Source of the DNA: JAJRXR01 sp041402005
Lineage (GTDB): Bacteria; Planctomycetota; Phycisphaerae; Phycisphaerales; UBA1924
Length of the DNA stretch: 64,000 nucleotides
Assembly (NCBI GenBank): GCA_041402005.1
Contig: JAWKTB010000008.1
Coordinates: forward strand, 124,001 to 188,000
Direction of reading: 5' to 3'
Made by a program: the position numbers and the translations under genes. Position 1 is the stretch's first letter, and each line of letters opens with the position of its first letter. Below the pieces are notes generated by a model. It saw only the letters and a list, made by a program, of their open reading frames with translations, was not told the origin of the DNA and made no database searches. This document shows positions 34,327-42,766 of the stretch, piece by piece.

Positions 34327-34890
34327 TCAGGCTCGGCGTGCGAAGCGGGCGTTGGGGGCGCTCTGGAACTGGAACGCGCCGGCGAGGGGCGTGAGGACCA
34401 GGTACATCGCCGCGGCGGTCAGCCCGGTGTACAGGGCCGAGAGCGTGCGGAAGCCGAGCTGCGAGCCGGGCCTCCAGACGATCGGGTCGTAGAAGCCTCG
34501 GATCGTGAACAGCGCGACGACGACGATCCCCGCGACCAGGGCGGCGAGGACGGAGAGGACGACGAGCGTCACCGGGCGCCTCCCGATCACGACGCCCCTG
34601 GCCGCGACGACGAGCTGCGCCGCGAGGAGGTAGCCGATCGCGTGGGGCCCGATGACCGTCGCGGCGCCGACCGGGTTCAGGTCAACCGCGCTGGTCAAGT
34701 CCGTCACGACTCCGAGAATCAGCCCCGCCCAGAGGGCCGTCCGCGCGGGCGACCAGAGCGCCACGTACACCAGCACCGGGATCACGAAGCTGGGGGCGAT
34801 GTTGCCCTGGCCCGGGCTCAGGAGCGGACGCAGGCCGATCTCGAGCCCGAACGCGACCCATGAAACCAGCGCGAAGACGATCCACCTCAC
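34327..34890 (-). CDS. mreD: Rod shape-determining protein MreD
   Basis: Protein of 187 residues with about five membrane helices and the family-like motif PVLVYVALWSPARTALWAGLI followed by DLTSAVDLNPVGAAT. It starts by a 4-base overlap with mreC. MreD belongs to the elongasome that links MreB filaments with wall synthesis; sequence conservation in the family is weak and the call rests on topology and on its place after mreB and mreC. No pbp2 or rodA gene follows, unlike the common mreBCD-pbp2-rodA order. Confidence 0.85.
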   Translation of the reverse strand: MRWIVFALVSWVAFGLEIGLRPLLSPGQGNIAPSFVIPVLVYVALWSPARTALWAGLILGVVTDLTSAVDLNPVGAATVIGPHAIGYLLAAQLVVAARGVVIGRRPVTLVVLSVLAALVAGIVVVALFTIRGFYDPIVWRPGSQLGFRTLSALYTGLTAAAMYLVLTPLAGAFQFQSAPNARFARRA

Positions 34891-35804
34891 GGCGACACCC
34901 CCCCGTCCGCCCTGGCCTGGGCGTCGGCGGCGCCCCGGGTGACCGGGATGCGGAGGACGACCTCCGCCGCCCCGCGCAGGTCGCTGCCCGGGCGGACGGT
35001 GATGACCTTGCGCAAGGGATGGTCACGCGAGGGCTCGATGGCGACGATCGTGCCGATGGTCAGCATCTGGGCGCTGTCGGGCCAGTCGCGGTCCTTGAGA
35101 CAGACGCGTTGGCCGATCTCGAGTGGGGAGCCGCCTTCGGTCTCACCTGGGTCCTCGACGTCGCCCCGGAGCATGCCGTCGCCGGTGGCCTCGAGGATGC
35201 ATTCGAGCGTGCGCGTCGCCTCGGCGTCGAGAAGAACCCTTCCCTGGATCGGAGTCGAGGACTGGGCGGTGATCGGCCGGACCTCGGAGTAGAGGGGGAA
35301 CACACGCTGTACGCGCCCGAGCAGTTGCACGCTCCCGTCGGTCGCGACCGTGCCCGCGGTGACGCCCAGCGATCGGCCCGCGCGAACGCGGAGGATCGAG
35401 GTGCTTGATGCGTCCGCGGCGTCGCCCATGACCGAGGCGGTGATCGGGCGGATCGGCTCGGCTGGGTTGAACTGTCTCGCGCCGGCGAGCTGCTCGACGA
35501 GGTCGTGCAAGCGTTCGTTCTCGAGCTGCGCTTGCAGGTAGCGGAGCTTGTACCGCTCAATCTCGCCCTCGAGGCGGTTGCGCTGGTCGTCGGCGAGCGT
35601 GCGGGCGCCCTTGCCCGGCGCGAGCCAGAGGCTGAACTCGGTGACGGGGTGCGCGAGTGGGGAGATCGCCGCGACGACGACGCTGCCCGTCCACCCGGCC
35701 CATCCCATCAGTCGCGCCGGCGCGAAGGCGAGCACCAGGCAGAGCGTGACCGCGCCGGGGAAGGCGAGGCGCGAGAGCCTGGTCTTGCTCAGCGATCGGG
35801 ACAT
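34887..35804 (-). CDS. mreC: Rod shape-determining protein MreC
   Basis: Protein of 305 residues. One N-terminal membrane helix (about 12-32, VTLCLVLAFAPARLMGW region), a coiled coil (about 70-110, with IERYKLRYLQAQLENERLHDLVEQL), then two beta-barrel lobes: RAGRSLGVTAGTVATDGSVQLLGRV and later RVLLDAEATRTLECILEATGDG. These features are typical of MreC, which forms a periplasmic tube contacting PBP2. A C-terminal tail after the second lobe (ITRGAADAQARADGG) is flexible. It lies 40 bases after mreB and overlaps mreD by 4 bases. Confidence 0.9.
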   Translation of the reverse strand: MSRSLSKTRLSRLAFPGAVTLCLVLAFAPARLMGWAGWTGSVVVAAISPLAHPVTEFSLWLAPGKGARTLADDQRNRLEGEIERYKLRYLQAQLENERLHDLVEQLAGARQFNPAEPIRPITASVMGDAADASSTSILRVRAGRSLGVTAGTVATDGSVQLLGRVQRVFPLYSEVRPITAQSSTPIQGRVLLDAEATRTLECILEATGDGMLRGDVEDPGETEGGSPLEIGQRVCLKDRDWPDSAQMLTIGTIVAIEPSRDHPLRKVITVRPGSDLRGAAEVVLRIPVTRGAADAQARADGGVSP

Positions 35805-35844
35805 CCGTGTCGCACCCTCGTTGCGGCTCCGCCGTGGGTCGGGT

Positions 35845-36900
35845 CTAGCCGTCCATGCTCGAGTCGAGCGTCGTCTTCCACTCCTCGATGTTCTCGAGGA
35901 AGATCGAGGTGCCCCGCGCGACGCAGGTCAGCGGGTCCTCGGCCAGCACGCAGTGCAGCCCCGTCGCCTTCTGGAGCATCTGGGGCATCCCACGCAGGAG
36001 CGACCCGCCCCCGGCGAGCGTGATCCCGTTCTCGACCAGGTCCGCCGCCAGCTCGGGCTCCGCCCGCTCCAGCGTGCGCGTGACCGTCTCGATGATTGCC
36101 CCGATGGGCTCCTGGAGCGCTTCGCGGATCTCTTCCGAGGTGATCGTCGCCTTGCGGGGCAGCCCAGAGATCATGTCGCGCCCGCGGACCTCGACCGAGG
36201 TCTCCTCTTCCTGCGGGACGGCGGACCCGATCTGGATCTTGATCCGCTCGGCGGTCTGCTCGCCCACCATCAGGTTGTACGTGCGCTTCATGTGCGCCAT
36301 GATCGCCTCGTCCATGTCGTCGCCCGCGACGCGCACCGACTCGCACGTCGCGATGTCGGCCAGCGACATGATCGCGACCTCGGTCGTGCCGCCCCCGATG
36401 TCGACGATCATCGACGCCGTCGGCTCGGCGAAGGGGAGCCCCGCGCCGATGGCGGCGGCGACGGGCTCCTCGAGCAGGTACGTCCGCCAGGCGCCGGCGC
36501 GCTCCGCGGAGTCGAACACCGCCCGCTTCTCGACGGCGGTGATGCCCGACGGGATCGAGATGACCACCCGAGGCCCGATGACGCGCATGCGCCCCGTGAC
36601 CTTGGTGATGAAGTAGTTGAGCATCGCCTCGGTGATCTCGAAGTCGGAGATCACGCCGTCCTTCAGCGGGCGGACCGCGGTGATCGAGCCGGGCGTCTTG
36701 CCGAGCATCTCCTTGGCCACCCAGCCGACGGCGGGCTGGCCGCCGCGCATCAGCACGCGGTTGGTTCCCTTCGCGACGGCGACGACGCTGGGCTCGTTGA
36801 GCACGATGCCCTGTCCGCGCACCGCGACGAGCGTGTTGCACGTGCCCAGGTCGATCCCCATGTCGACGCTGAACAGACCTATGAGAGAATCAAGCCACAC
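35845..36900 (-). CDS. mreB: Rod shape-determining protein MreB
   Basis: Actin-like protein of 351 residues. Phosphate-1 motif MGIDLGTCNTLVAV (14-27), phosphate-2 motif IVDIGGGTTEVAIMS and the adenosine motif ITLAGGGSLLRGMP are intact. Cys in the first motif replaces the more usual Ala. It forms membrane-associated filaments that guide wall growth. GTG 36900 keeps the membrane-binding N-terminal helix (WLDSLIGLFS). It heads the mreBCD operon. The presence of a full MreBCD set fits Phycisphaerae-like planctomycetes, some of which have kept these genes. Confidence 0.95.
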   Translation of the reverse strand: MWLDSLIGLFSVDMGIDLGTCNTLVAVRGQGIVLNEPSVVAVAKGTNRVLMRGGQPAVGWVAKEMLGKTPGSITAVRPLKDGVISDFEITEAMLNYFITKVTGRMRVIGPRVVISIPSGITAVEKRAVFDSAERAGAWRTYLLEEPVAAAIGAGLPFAEPTASMIVDIGGGTTEVAIMSLADIATCESVRVAGDDMDEAIMAHMKRTYNLMVGEQTAERIKIQIGSAVPQEEETSVEVRGRDMISGLPRKATITSEEIREALQEPIGAIIETVTRTLERAEPELAADLVENGITLAGGGSLLRGMPQMLQKATGLHCVLAEDPLTCVARGTSIFLENIEEWKTTLDSSMDG

Positions 36901-37097
36901 GCCCGAGCGATCTCCGTTCGACTCTTGCCGCGCGCCCCGGCTCGTCCCTGGCCGGCCAATCGATGCTCGACAACCACGGCTCCCGCTCGGGAGCCCACGT
37001 CGCCCATCCCGCCCAGACTGACGGGCCGCGGCGAGCGGAGCCTAGCAGCGCCGTCTTCACCCCGCCCTTTTCACAGGGCCCGGGGTCCAAAACGAGT

Positions 37098-37135
37098 CCC
37101 GGCCCGGGGCGCCTGGCGGGGCGCTCCGGGCCGGG
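37098..37135 (-). terminator. Strong hairpin after the coiled-coil gene
   Basis: CCCGGCCCGGGGCGCC (37098-37113) pairs with GGCGCTCCGGGCCGGG (37120-37135), one G-T wobble in 16 pairs, loop of 6. On the minus strand it lies 48 bases past the stop of the 37183 gene and is followed after a few bases by TTTT. It is the best intrinsic-terminator candidate in the window. The rest of the 282-base gap up to mreB shows nothing else clear. Confidence 0.6.
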
Positions 37136-37182
37136 AAGATCGGGTCGATTCGTGTCGGCAGGTCGCCCCGCCAACCTGTCGG

Positions 37183-38121
37183 TTAGTCGCGGCTCGCCAT
37201 CGGGCCCCGAGCACTCGCCTCGGGCACCTCGATCACGTGCGGCTGGATGGTGAACCCGCGGACGGGCGCCGGCGACACACTCGGCGTCTGGTCCTGGTTC
37301 TGCTGGTCCAGCAGGTAGCGGGCGGTGTCCTCGTAGTTGGTCTGGCGATCGCGGACGGCGATCGACGCCAGCTCCTGACGCTGCATGTCCAGCTTGGACT
37401 TGAGGCGGTTGCGGATCTGGTCCAGGCTGTGGGCCTCGAACCGCGAATGCTCGTCGATCGTCGCCTGACGCTTCTCCATCATCGTGATCATGCGGTCGTT
37501 GCGGGCGACCGAGTCGATCTGGGCGTCGAGCTGGAAGAGCTGGGTCTGGAACTCGCTCCGCTCGGTCTCGAGCTTGGTCAGCAGCTCGCCGAGCTGGTCC
37601 TCCTGCTGATGCAGGTAGCCCAGGTCCGTGGTCAGTTCGGTGACGCGGGTCTGGTGGATGTCGCGGGTCTGCTGGATGTGCGTCCGCTTGCCGTAGGCGT
37701 CTTCGAGCCCCATCGGGCGGTCGTTGTAGACGACGCGGATCAGGGCGCCCGGGTTCTCGGCCTGCACGGAGCGAGCCTCGGTCAGCGTGCCGTCCAGGCG
37801 GGACAGGTCCGCGCCCGCCAGCTCGACGACCTTCTGGGAGACCGCCAGCTCGCGCTCCATCTCGGCGATCTGGCCCTGGAGCTCGCCCAGGTCCGTGCGG
37901 ACGTCGGCGATCTTCTTCGGGTACTCCGCCTCGAGGTTCTTGAGCTGCGCCCGCAGGGCGATTGGATCGTCGACAACGGAGTTGATCACCCCGCCCACGT
38001 TCGCCCTCGCTTGATTGAACAGGGCGTGCGCGCCCTCCGGGCCGGCGACCACGATCAGCGCTCCGCCCGCCAGCGCCGCCAGCAACCCAACTCGAACCAC
38101 CGTCTTCGTGACGCCAGCCAT
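37183..38121 (-). CDS. Membrane-anchored coiled-coil protein, function unknown
   Basis: Protein of 312 residues. One N-terminal hydrophobic segment (VVRVGLLAALAGGALIVVAGPEG, about 8-30) is followed by a long heptad-patterned helix (about 55-120: LRAQLKNLEAEYPKKIADV ... LGELQGQIAEMERELA), a non-helical link (AENPGALIRVVYNDRPMGLEDAYGK) and a second coiled coil (about 160-265), then a Pro-rich tail. GGGAG precedes ATG 38121. I do not recognise a family. It diverges from the sigma-factor/kinase pair, and a terminator-like hairpin follows it. It may be an envelope scaffold or a sigma-pathway target; neither is shown. Confidence 0.75.
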   Translation of the reverse strand: MAGVTKTVVRVGLLAALAGGALIVVAGPEGAHALFNQARANVGGVINSVVDDPIALRAQLKNLEAEYPKKIADVRTDLGELQGQIAEMERELAVSQKVVELAGADLSRLDGTLTEARSVQAENPGALIRVVYNDRPMGLEDAYGKRTHIQQTRDIHQTRVTELTTDLGYLHQQEDQLGELLTKLETERSEFQTQLFQLDAQIDSVARNDRMITMMEKRQATIDEHSRFEAHSLDQIRNRLKSKLDMQRQELASIAVRDRQTNYEDTARYLLDQQNQDQTPSVSPAPVRGFTIQPHVIEVPEASARGPMASRD

Positions 38122-38501
38122 GATGTACTCCCTGGGGCCCTCGCCCCCGCGTCGGCGACCTGGGGTCGCCCTTGGTTCCTCGTGCGGGGCCCGTCCAGGC
38201 CCCACGGCAAATGACCCACTCGCCGCCCCGACCAACCGGGGCGTCATGAGTCCTTGCTGGGAAGCGCGTCGTGTCGTTTTCGCGCCGGAGGCGGGAAGGC
38301 GCACTTTTCGGACCTTGACCCGGGCCGGAGAGGCCAAGTCCCGCGTTTCTGGGCGTTTGGAGGCCGGCGGGCGACCCCCGCGTACCCTTGCGGGGTACAA
38401 AGACGCCTGGGAAATCGCCCCGGGCGGGATCGGAACAAACTCATCCCCCGCCCCGCGGCGGGGATCGCGGGGCGCGCGCCCGCGGGGGGTCTTGGGGCCA
38501 C
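38122..38501. other. 380-base divergent spacer
   Basis: No convincing gene lies here; the long frames crossing it are low-complexity products of GC bias. It must hold the promoters of the coiled-coil gene and the sigma-factor gene. A GTACCC/GGGTAC hairpin occurs at 38382-38398, and the 60 bases before the sigma start are very rich in C and G with several short inverted repeats. No clear -10 hexamer stands at the leaderless distance from ATG 38502. Confidence 0.6.
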
Positions 38502-39293
38502 ATGCTCAACTCGCTCACGACGAGCTTCATCTCCCGCCTGCGGGCCAACGACCAGGCCGCCTGGTTCGAGCTGTGGGAGACCTTCGGCCCGGTCATTCGG
38601 GCTCAGCTCACCAAGTGGGGGCGCGGCCGCATCGGCGTCGAGACCGTCCGCGACCTCTCGCAGGAGACCCTGACGGCCCTGTCCAACTCGATCGACCGGT
38701 ACGACCCCGGGCGGGGCGCCCGGTTCTCGACCTGGCTGCTGGCGATCGCCAAGCACGTGCTGGGCGACGAGATGGATCGGCGGATGGCCCTCAAGCGTGG
38801 CGGGGGCAAGTCCAAGGCGAGCTTCGACGATTCGTGGATGGTCGCCGACGCCTCGAAAGGGGTGGACAAGGCGTACGAGGACGCGGTCTTCCGGGCCAAG
38901 GTCGAGGCGGCGATCCGGATGGTCGAGCGGGACACCGAGTTCACGGACTTCTCGATCTACAGGATGCGGGTGCTGGACGGGATCGCGGGCAAGGACGTCG
39001 CGGTCAGCCTGGGGGTCTCGGAGCCGACGGTCTCCCGCCGTCTGACCAAGGTCCGGGACGCCCTGCGGGTCCGCCTGCAGGAGGTGATCTCGACGTACTC
39101 GTTCACGGACGACGAGCTCGCCGAGGGGGACCGAAACGGGCTGATGCTGAATCCCAACACCCCAGGCGGCGGCGCCCCGCCCGAGCGGAAGGCCGACAAG
39201 GACTCGGACTCCCTCTTCGACGAGGCGATCGCGGAGATCTACCACCGCCAGATGGAGCTGCGCCGGATCGACGAGCAGGCCCTGGCGGACTGA
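38502..39293 (+). CDS. ECF-type RNA polymerase sigma factor
   Basis: Protein of 263 residues. Region 2 (about 25-105) reads WFELWETFGPVIRAQLTKWG, DLSQETLTALSNSIDRYDPG and RFSTWLLAIAKHVLGDEMD; region 4 (about 155-205) has IAGKDVAVSLGVSEPTVSRR followed by LTKVRDALRVRLQEVI. A C-terminal ~60-residue extension after region 4 is unusual. It is followed after 60 bases by a transmembrane Ser/Thr kinase, a pairing known for several planctomycete ECF groups in which phosphorylation takes the place of an anti-sigma factor. The in-frame upstream start at 38388 would translate the GC-rich spacer and is not used. Confidence 0.88.
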   Translation: MLNSLTTSFISRLRANDQAAWFELWETFGPVIRAQLTKWGRGRIGVETVRDLSQETLTALSNSIDRYDPGRGARFSTWLLAIAKHVLGDEMDRRMALKRGGGKSKASFDDSWMVADASKGVDKAYEDAVFRAKVEAAIRMVERDTEFTDFSIYRMRVLDGIAGKDVAVSLGVSEPTVSRRLTKVRDALRVRLQEVISTYSFTDDELAEGDRNGLMLNPNTPGGGAPPERKADKDSDSLFDEAIAEIYHRQMELRRIDEQALAD

Positions 39294-39353
39294 CCCCGGC
39301 GTGCGGCCCCCGACGCGAGCACGATCCGCGTCGAAGGGGCGAGGAGAACGCTG

Positions 39354-41660
39354 ATGAGCCTGGCCGGACTACTGCTCGCCCTGATCGCCGTCGCGTTCGG
39401 CATCGTCGCCCTTGTCGCCATCGTCTGGCTCGGCGTCGCCATCCTCGCCAAAGTCTTCAAGTTCGTCGGCATCATCGTGGGCCACATCTTCTCGTTCGTC
39501 TTCGGCGTCATCGGGGACGCCGCCCGAATCGTGGGCTCGCTCGTCCTCATCCCGATCTTCATGGTGCTGATCGTCTGCTCGGTGCTGATCGGGCGGTGGT
39601 CCGCGGCGTCGCATTACGGGCGGGCGTTCAACGCCGAGGTGTCGGCGATCTTCGTCTCGTGCTACCGGATCGGCGTCGGGCGCCCGCTGCGCCTGATCGG
39701 GCTCAAGGACGCGACCGAGGGGCTCGAGCAGCGTCTGCCCCAGGTGCTGGCCGCGGCGCCCGGGCGCGACACGCCCCCCAAGAAGCGCGTGGGCATGTTC
39801 GAGGGGTACACGATCGTCGGCTCGCTCCAGTCGGGCGGGTCGGGCTCGCGCCTGTACATCGCGGAGCCTGACGAACTCAAGCGGGCCGCGTTCGAGCGCC
39901 GGGGCCTGTCCGACCTCGACCGCGTCGTCATCAAGGTGTTCAGCCTGAAGGACGGCTCGAGCCTGCCCCAGATCATCCGCGAGAGCCGGGCGCTGGACGC
40001 CGCCAAGAAGCTGGGCCTCGTGCTCGAGCACGGCCAGGACGACGGGCGATTCTTCTACGTGATGCGGTACGTCCCGGGCGACTCGCTGGCGACGATCACG
40101 CAGCGTCTGCACGCGGCGTCGGGCCAGCACGGGCTGGACGACGCTGGTTTCGCCGCCGCGATGGGGTACGCCGCCGACCTGCTCGACACCCTGCACACCT
40201 ACCACGCCGGCGGGCTGTGGCACAAGGATGTCAAGCCCGACAACATCATTGTCGAGGGTTCGCACGCCCACCTCGTGGACTTTGGGCTCGTCACGCCCCT
40301 GCGCTCGGCGATGACGCTGACCACGCACGGCACCGAGTACTTCCGAGACCCCGAGCTCGTCCGTCAGGCGCTGCGGGGCGTCAAGGTCCACCAGATCGAC
40401 GGCGCGAAGTTCGACATCTACGCCGCCGCCGCCGTCATGTACTCGGTCATCGAGAACTCGTTCCCAGCGCACGGCGGGCTGAGCCAGATCACGAAGCGCT
40501 GCCCGGAGGCGCTGCGCTGGGTCGTGCGCCGGGGCATGGCCGAGTACGACCAACGGTACCCGAACGCCGCGTCGATGCTGGCGGACCTGGACGCGATCCG
40601 CACCGCGCCCGACCCCTTCAAGATCCGCCCGGCCGACCTGCCGAGCATGCGCGGCGCGGTCGGCGCCCCCGGTCACATGGCGCCCGATCTGCCCGAGACG
40701 CCCGCGCTCGATCCTGCGCCCGTGGCGGTCGCGGCGGCGTACACGCCGGTCCCCCCGCCGCCCCCGCCCCCGGTCGGCCCGCGTGGTCGCCCGAAGGTGA
40801 CACTGACAGACTGGTGGACGGGTCGGTACGCGGCTGGTCCGGTCGCGGTCGCCCCGCGTGGACGCGCGGTGGCGCGTCCGCCGATGCCGCCCCGCCCGCT
40901 GCGACCGAAGGGCGAGCGTCTGGCAGCGCACGAGCAGGTGACACGGGCGCGCAGCCGCGCCGCCGAGACGCGCCGTCGTGCTCACGAGCGGATGCACAAC
41001 CGGCGGGCGGGCCTGCCCGTCAACGCGCGTCGTCACGAGCGGTCCGGCGTCCTCGGCGCGGCCGCGGCGATTGTGGTGTTTTTGCTCTTCATCGCCCTCG
41101 TCATCAACCTCGTCGTGACCAACTCGCCACGCGGCGCCTTCCGGAGCCTGAAGGGCCCCAGCATCACGGTCAACACCGTCCCGACGCCGCCGATCCCGGC
41201 GGAGCCCGTGCCGGAAGTCGGCGTCTTCCCCGCGTCCATGTCGCTCGACGGCGCGATGCTCGTCGTCTCCGACCTCGGCTACCCCCTGCCCGAGGGCGTG
41301 AAGGACAACATCTCGAAGGGCGTCGCCGCCCTGCGAGCCTCCGGGCTCGCACTGTTTGGTGATCACGTCACCGATCCGAAGACCCTCGACGACGAGGAGA
41401 ACGAGCATCAGATCGACCTCCTCGCCGAGGCCCGCAACGCGCGGGGCACGCTGCCTCTCGACGCCGAGGAGTTGACTCCACGCCTCCGCACCGTCCTGAG
41501 CGAGCACCCCGAGCTGGACATGATCCTGTGGCTCGCGCCGAACCAGACGGACCACGAGGCGATCAACTACCTGCTGGTGGCGCCCGAGCGCGACGCGCGC
41601 GGGTACGCGAGCCGTCAGACGCTCGACACGATCGTCGAGGCGGCCCTGGGCCTGGACTGA
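39354..41660 (+). CDS. Transmembrane Ser/Thr protein kinase
   Basis: Protein of 768 residues. Two or three N-terminal membrane helices (about 3-30, 33-55 and 60-80) precede a Hanks-type kinase domain (about 145-430): Lys 194 in VVIKVF, catalytic HKDVKPDNI at 290-298 (Lys in place of the HRD Arg) and DFG at 309-311. The glycine loop reads SLQSGGSGSRLYIAE. A Pro-rich linker, a further helix (about 565-590) and a ~180-residue outside domain follow, so this kinase is anchored at both ends. GAGGAG stands just before ATG 39354. It most likely controls the adjacent sigma factor; the signal sensed by the outside domain is unknown. Confidence 0.88.
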   Translation: MSLAGLLLALIAVAFGIVALVAIVWLGVAILAKVFKFVGIIVGHIFSFVFGVIGDAARIVGSLVLIPIFMVLIVCSVLIGRWSAASHYGRAFNAEVSAIFVSCYRIGVGRPLRLIGLKDATEGLEQRLPQVLAAAPGRDTPPKKRVGMFEGYTIVGSLQSGGSGSRLYIAEPDELKRAAFERRGLSDLDRVVIKVFSLKDGSSLPQIIRESRALDAAKKLGLVLEHGQDDGRFFYVMRYVPGDSLATITQRLHAASGQHGLDDAGFAAAMGYAADLLDTLHTYHAGGLWHKDVKPDNIIVEGSHAHLVDFGLVTPLRSAMTLTTHGTEYFRDPELVRQALRGVKVHQIDGAKFDIYAAAAVMYSVIENSFPAHGGLSQITKRCPEALRWVVRRGMAEYDQRYPNAASMLADLDAIRTAPDPFKIRPADLPSMRGAVGAPGHMAPDLPETPALDPAPVAVAAAYTPVPPPPPPPVGPRGRPKVTLTDWWTGRYAAGPVAVAPRGRAVARPPMPPRPLRPKGERLAAHEQVTRARSRAAETRRRAHERMHNRRAGLPVNARRHERSGVLGAAAAIVVFLLFIALVINLVVTNSPRGAFRSLKGPSITVNTVPTPPIPAEPVPEVGVFPASMSLDGAMLVVSDLGYPLPEGVKDNISKGVAALRASGLALFGDHVTDPKTLDDEENEHQIDLLAEARNARGTLPLDAEELTPRLRTVLSEHPELDMILWLAPNQTDHEAINYLLVAPERDARGYASRQTLDTIVEAALGLD

Positions 41661-41661
41661 G

Positions 41662-42711
41662 CTACACGCGTTCGTGCGAGAGGCGGGCGAGCCCGGCCAG
41701 AGCCTGGGCGGCGCTCCCGGACGCGATCGATGCCCTCGCGAGCATGATGCCCTCTTCGAGCGTGCCGACGGCGCCACCCAGGAGCAACGCCGCGCCGGCG
41801 CTGAGGACCGTCATGTCCGCCGCGGCGGAGTCCTCGCCCGCGAGGATGGCGCGGATCATCTGAGCCGCGTCCTCGACGTCCCGGGCCCGCAACTGGTCGG
41901 GCGTCGCGCATCGCAGCCCCAGCCCCCGAGGATCCACCCGCTCCATCTCGACGCGTCCATGATCGACGCTCCCGACGAGCGTCTCGTCGCCGAGGCTGAG
42001 TTCGTCGAGCCCGTCGCGCGAGTGGACGACCCAGGCCCGCTCCGAGCCGAGCCTCGCCAGCGCCTGGGCCAGCGGCCCGACGAACTTCGCGTCCCAGACG
42101 CCCAGCAACTGGCGGCGCGCCCCGGCGGGGTTCGTCAGGGGCCCGAGCAAGTTGAACAACGTCGGCACCCCCAGCGACTGGCGGACGCCCGCGGCATGGC
42201 GGGTCGCGGGGTGATGGCGGATCGCGAAGCAGAAGCAGACGCCGACCTCGTCGAGGCACCTGGCCTGGACCTCGGGCGGGGCGTCGACGTCCACGCCGAG
42301 GGAGGCAAGAACTTCAGCCGAGCCTCGCCCGGTCCGCGAGCGGTTGCCGTGCTTGGCGACCAGGACGCGGTCGATGCCCGAGGCGGCGTCGGGCCTGGCG
42401 CCGGCGATGACGATCGCGGCAGCGGTCGAGACGTTGAACGTTTTGGGCGCCCCGCCGGTCCCGCATGTGTCGATCACCGGGCGCCTGGGGTCGTCGGGCG
42501 CGGGAGTGGGGGTGACGTGCCTCCGCATGACGCGGGCGGCGCCGACGATCTCGTCCACGCTCGGGCCCCGGGCCTGGATCAGGGCAAGGACCGCCCCGAT
42601 CTGGGCGTCATCGAGGCTGCCCTCGAGCATCCGGGAGAAGAGGGCCTCGGCCCCCACCTCGCCGAGCCCGCGCCCAGCCATCAGCTCGCTCAGCGCGTCG
42701 CGGATCTCCAC
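41662..42711 (-). CDS. trpD: Anthranilate phosphoribosyltransferase
   Basis: Protein of 349 residues catalysing the second step of tryptophan synthesis, transfer of phosphoribose from PRPP to anthranilate. The PRPP-binding motif reads DTCGTGGAPKTFNVST, followed by VAKHGNRSRTGRGSAEVL, and later the acceptor-site region RHHPATRHAAGVRQSLGVPT with LLGPLTNPAGARRQLLGV. The usual Asp after GTGG is replaced by Ala-Pro. No other trp genes are in the window. GTG 42711 begins the conserved VEIRDALSELMAGRGL; it has no Shine-Dalgarno but TAATCT 7 bases upstream. It converges with the kinase gene, 1 base apart. Confidence 0.93.
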   Translation of the reverse strand: MEIRDALSELMAGRGLGEVGAEALFSRMLEGSLDDAQIGAVLALIQARGPSVDEIVGAARVMRRHVTPTPAPDDPRRPVIDTCGTGGAPKTFNVSTAAAIVIAGARPDAASGIDRVLVAKHGNRSRTGRGSAEVLASLGVDVDAPPEVQARCLDEVGVCFCFAIRHHPATRHAAGVRQSLGVPTLFNLLGPLTNPAGARRQLLGVWDAKFVGPLAQALARLGSERAWVVHSRDGLDELSLGDETLVGSVDHGRVEMERVDPRGLGLRCATPDQLRARDVEDAAQMIRAILAGEDSAAADMTVLSAGAALLLGGAVGTLEEGIMLARASIASGSAAQALAGLARLSHERV

Positions 42712-42718
42712 GGCGTTG

Positions 42719-42760
42719 AGATTATGCCAGCAAACGCCCCCCGCCCGCCGAACGTAGAGT
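42719..42760. promoter_or_regulatory. Back-to-back leaderless -10 boxes
   Basis: On the minus strand TAATCT (42719-42724) is 7 bases before the trpD GTG; on the plus strand TAGAGT (42755-42760) is 6 bases before ATG 42767. The two genes are 55 bases apart, so their promoters must overlap. Confidence 0.45.
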
Positions 42761-42766
42761 TCTGTG

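Noticed and set aside
38388..38501. Longer start for the sigma factor
   Set aside because: The added residues are Arg/Gly/Pro low-complexity from the GC-rich spacer, and region 2 already begins soon after ATG 38502.
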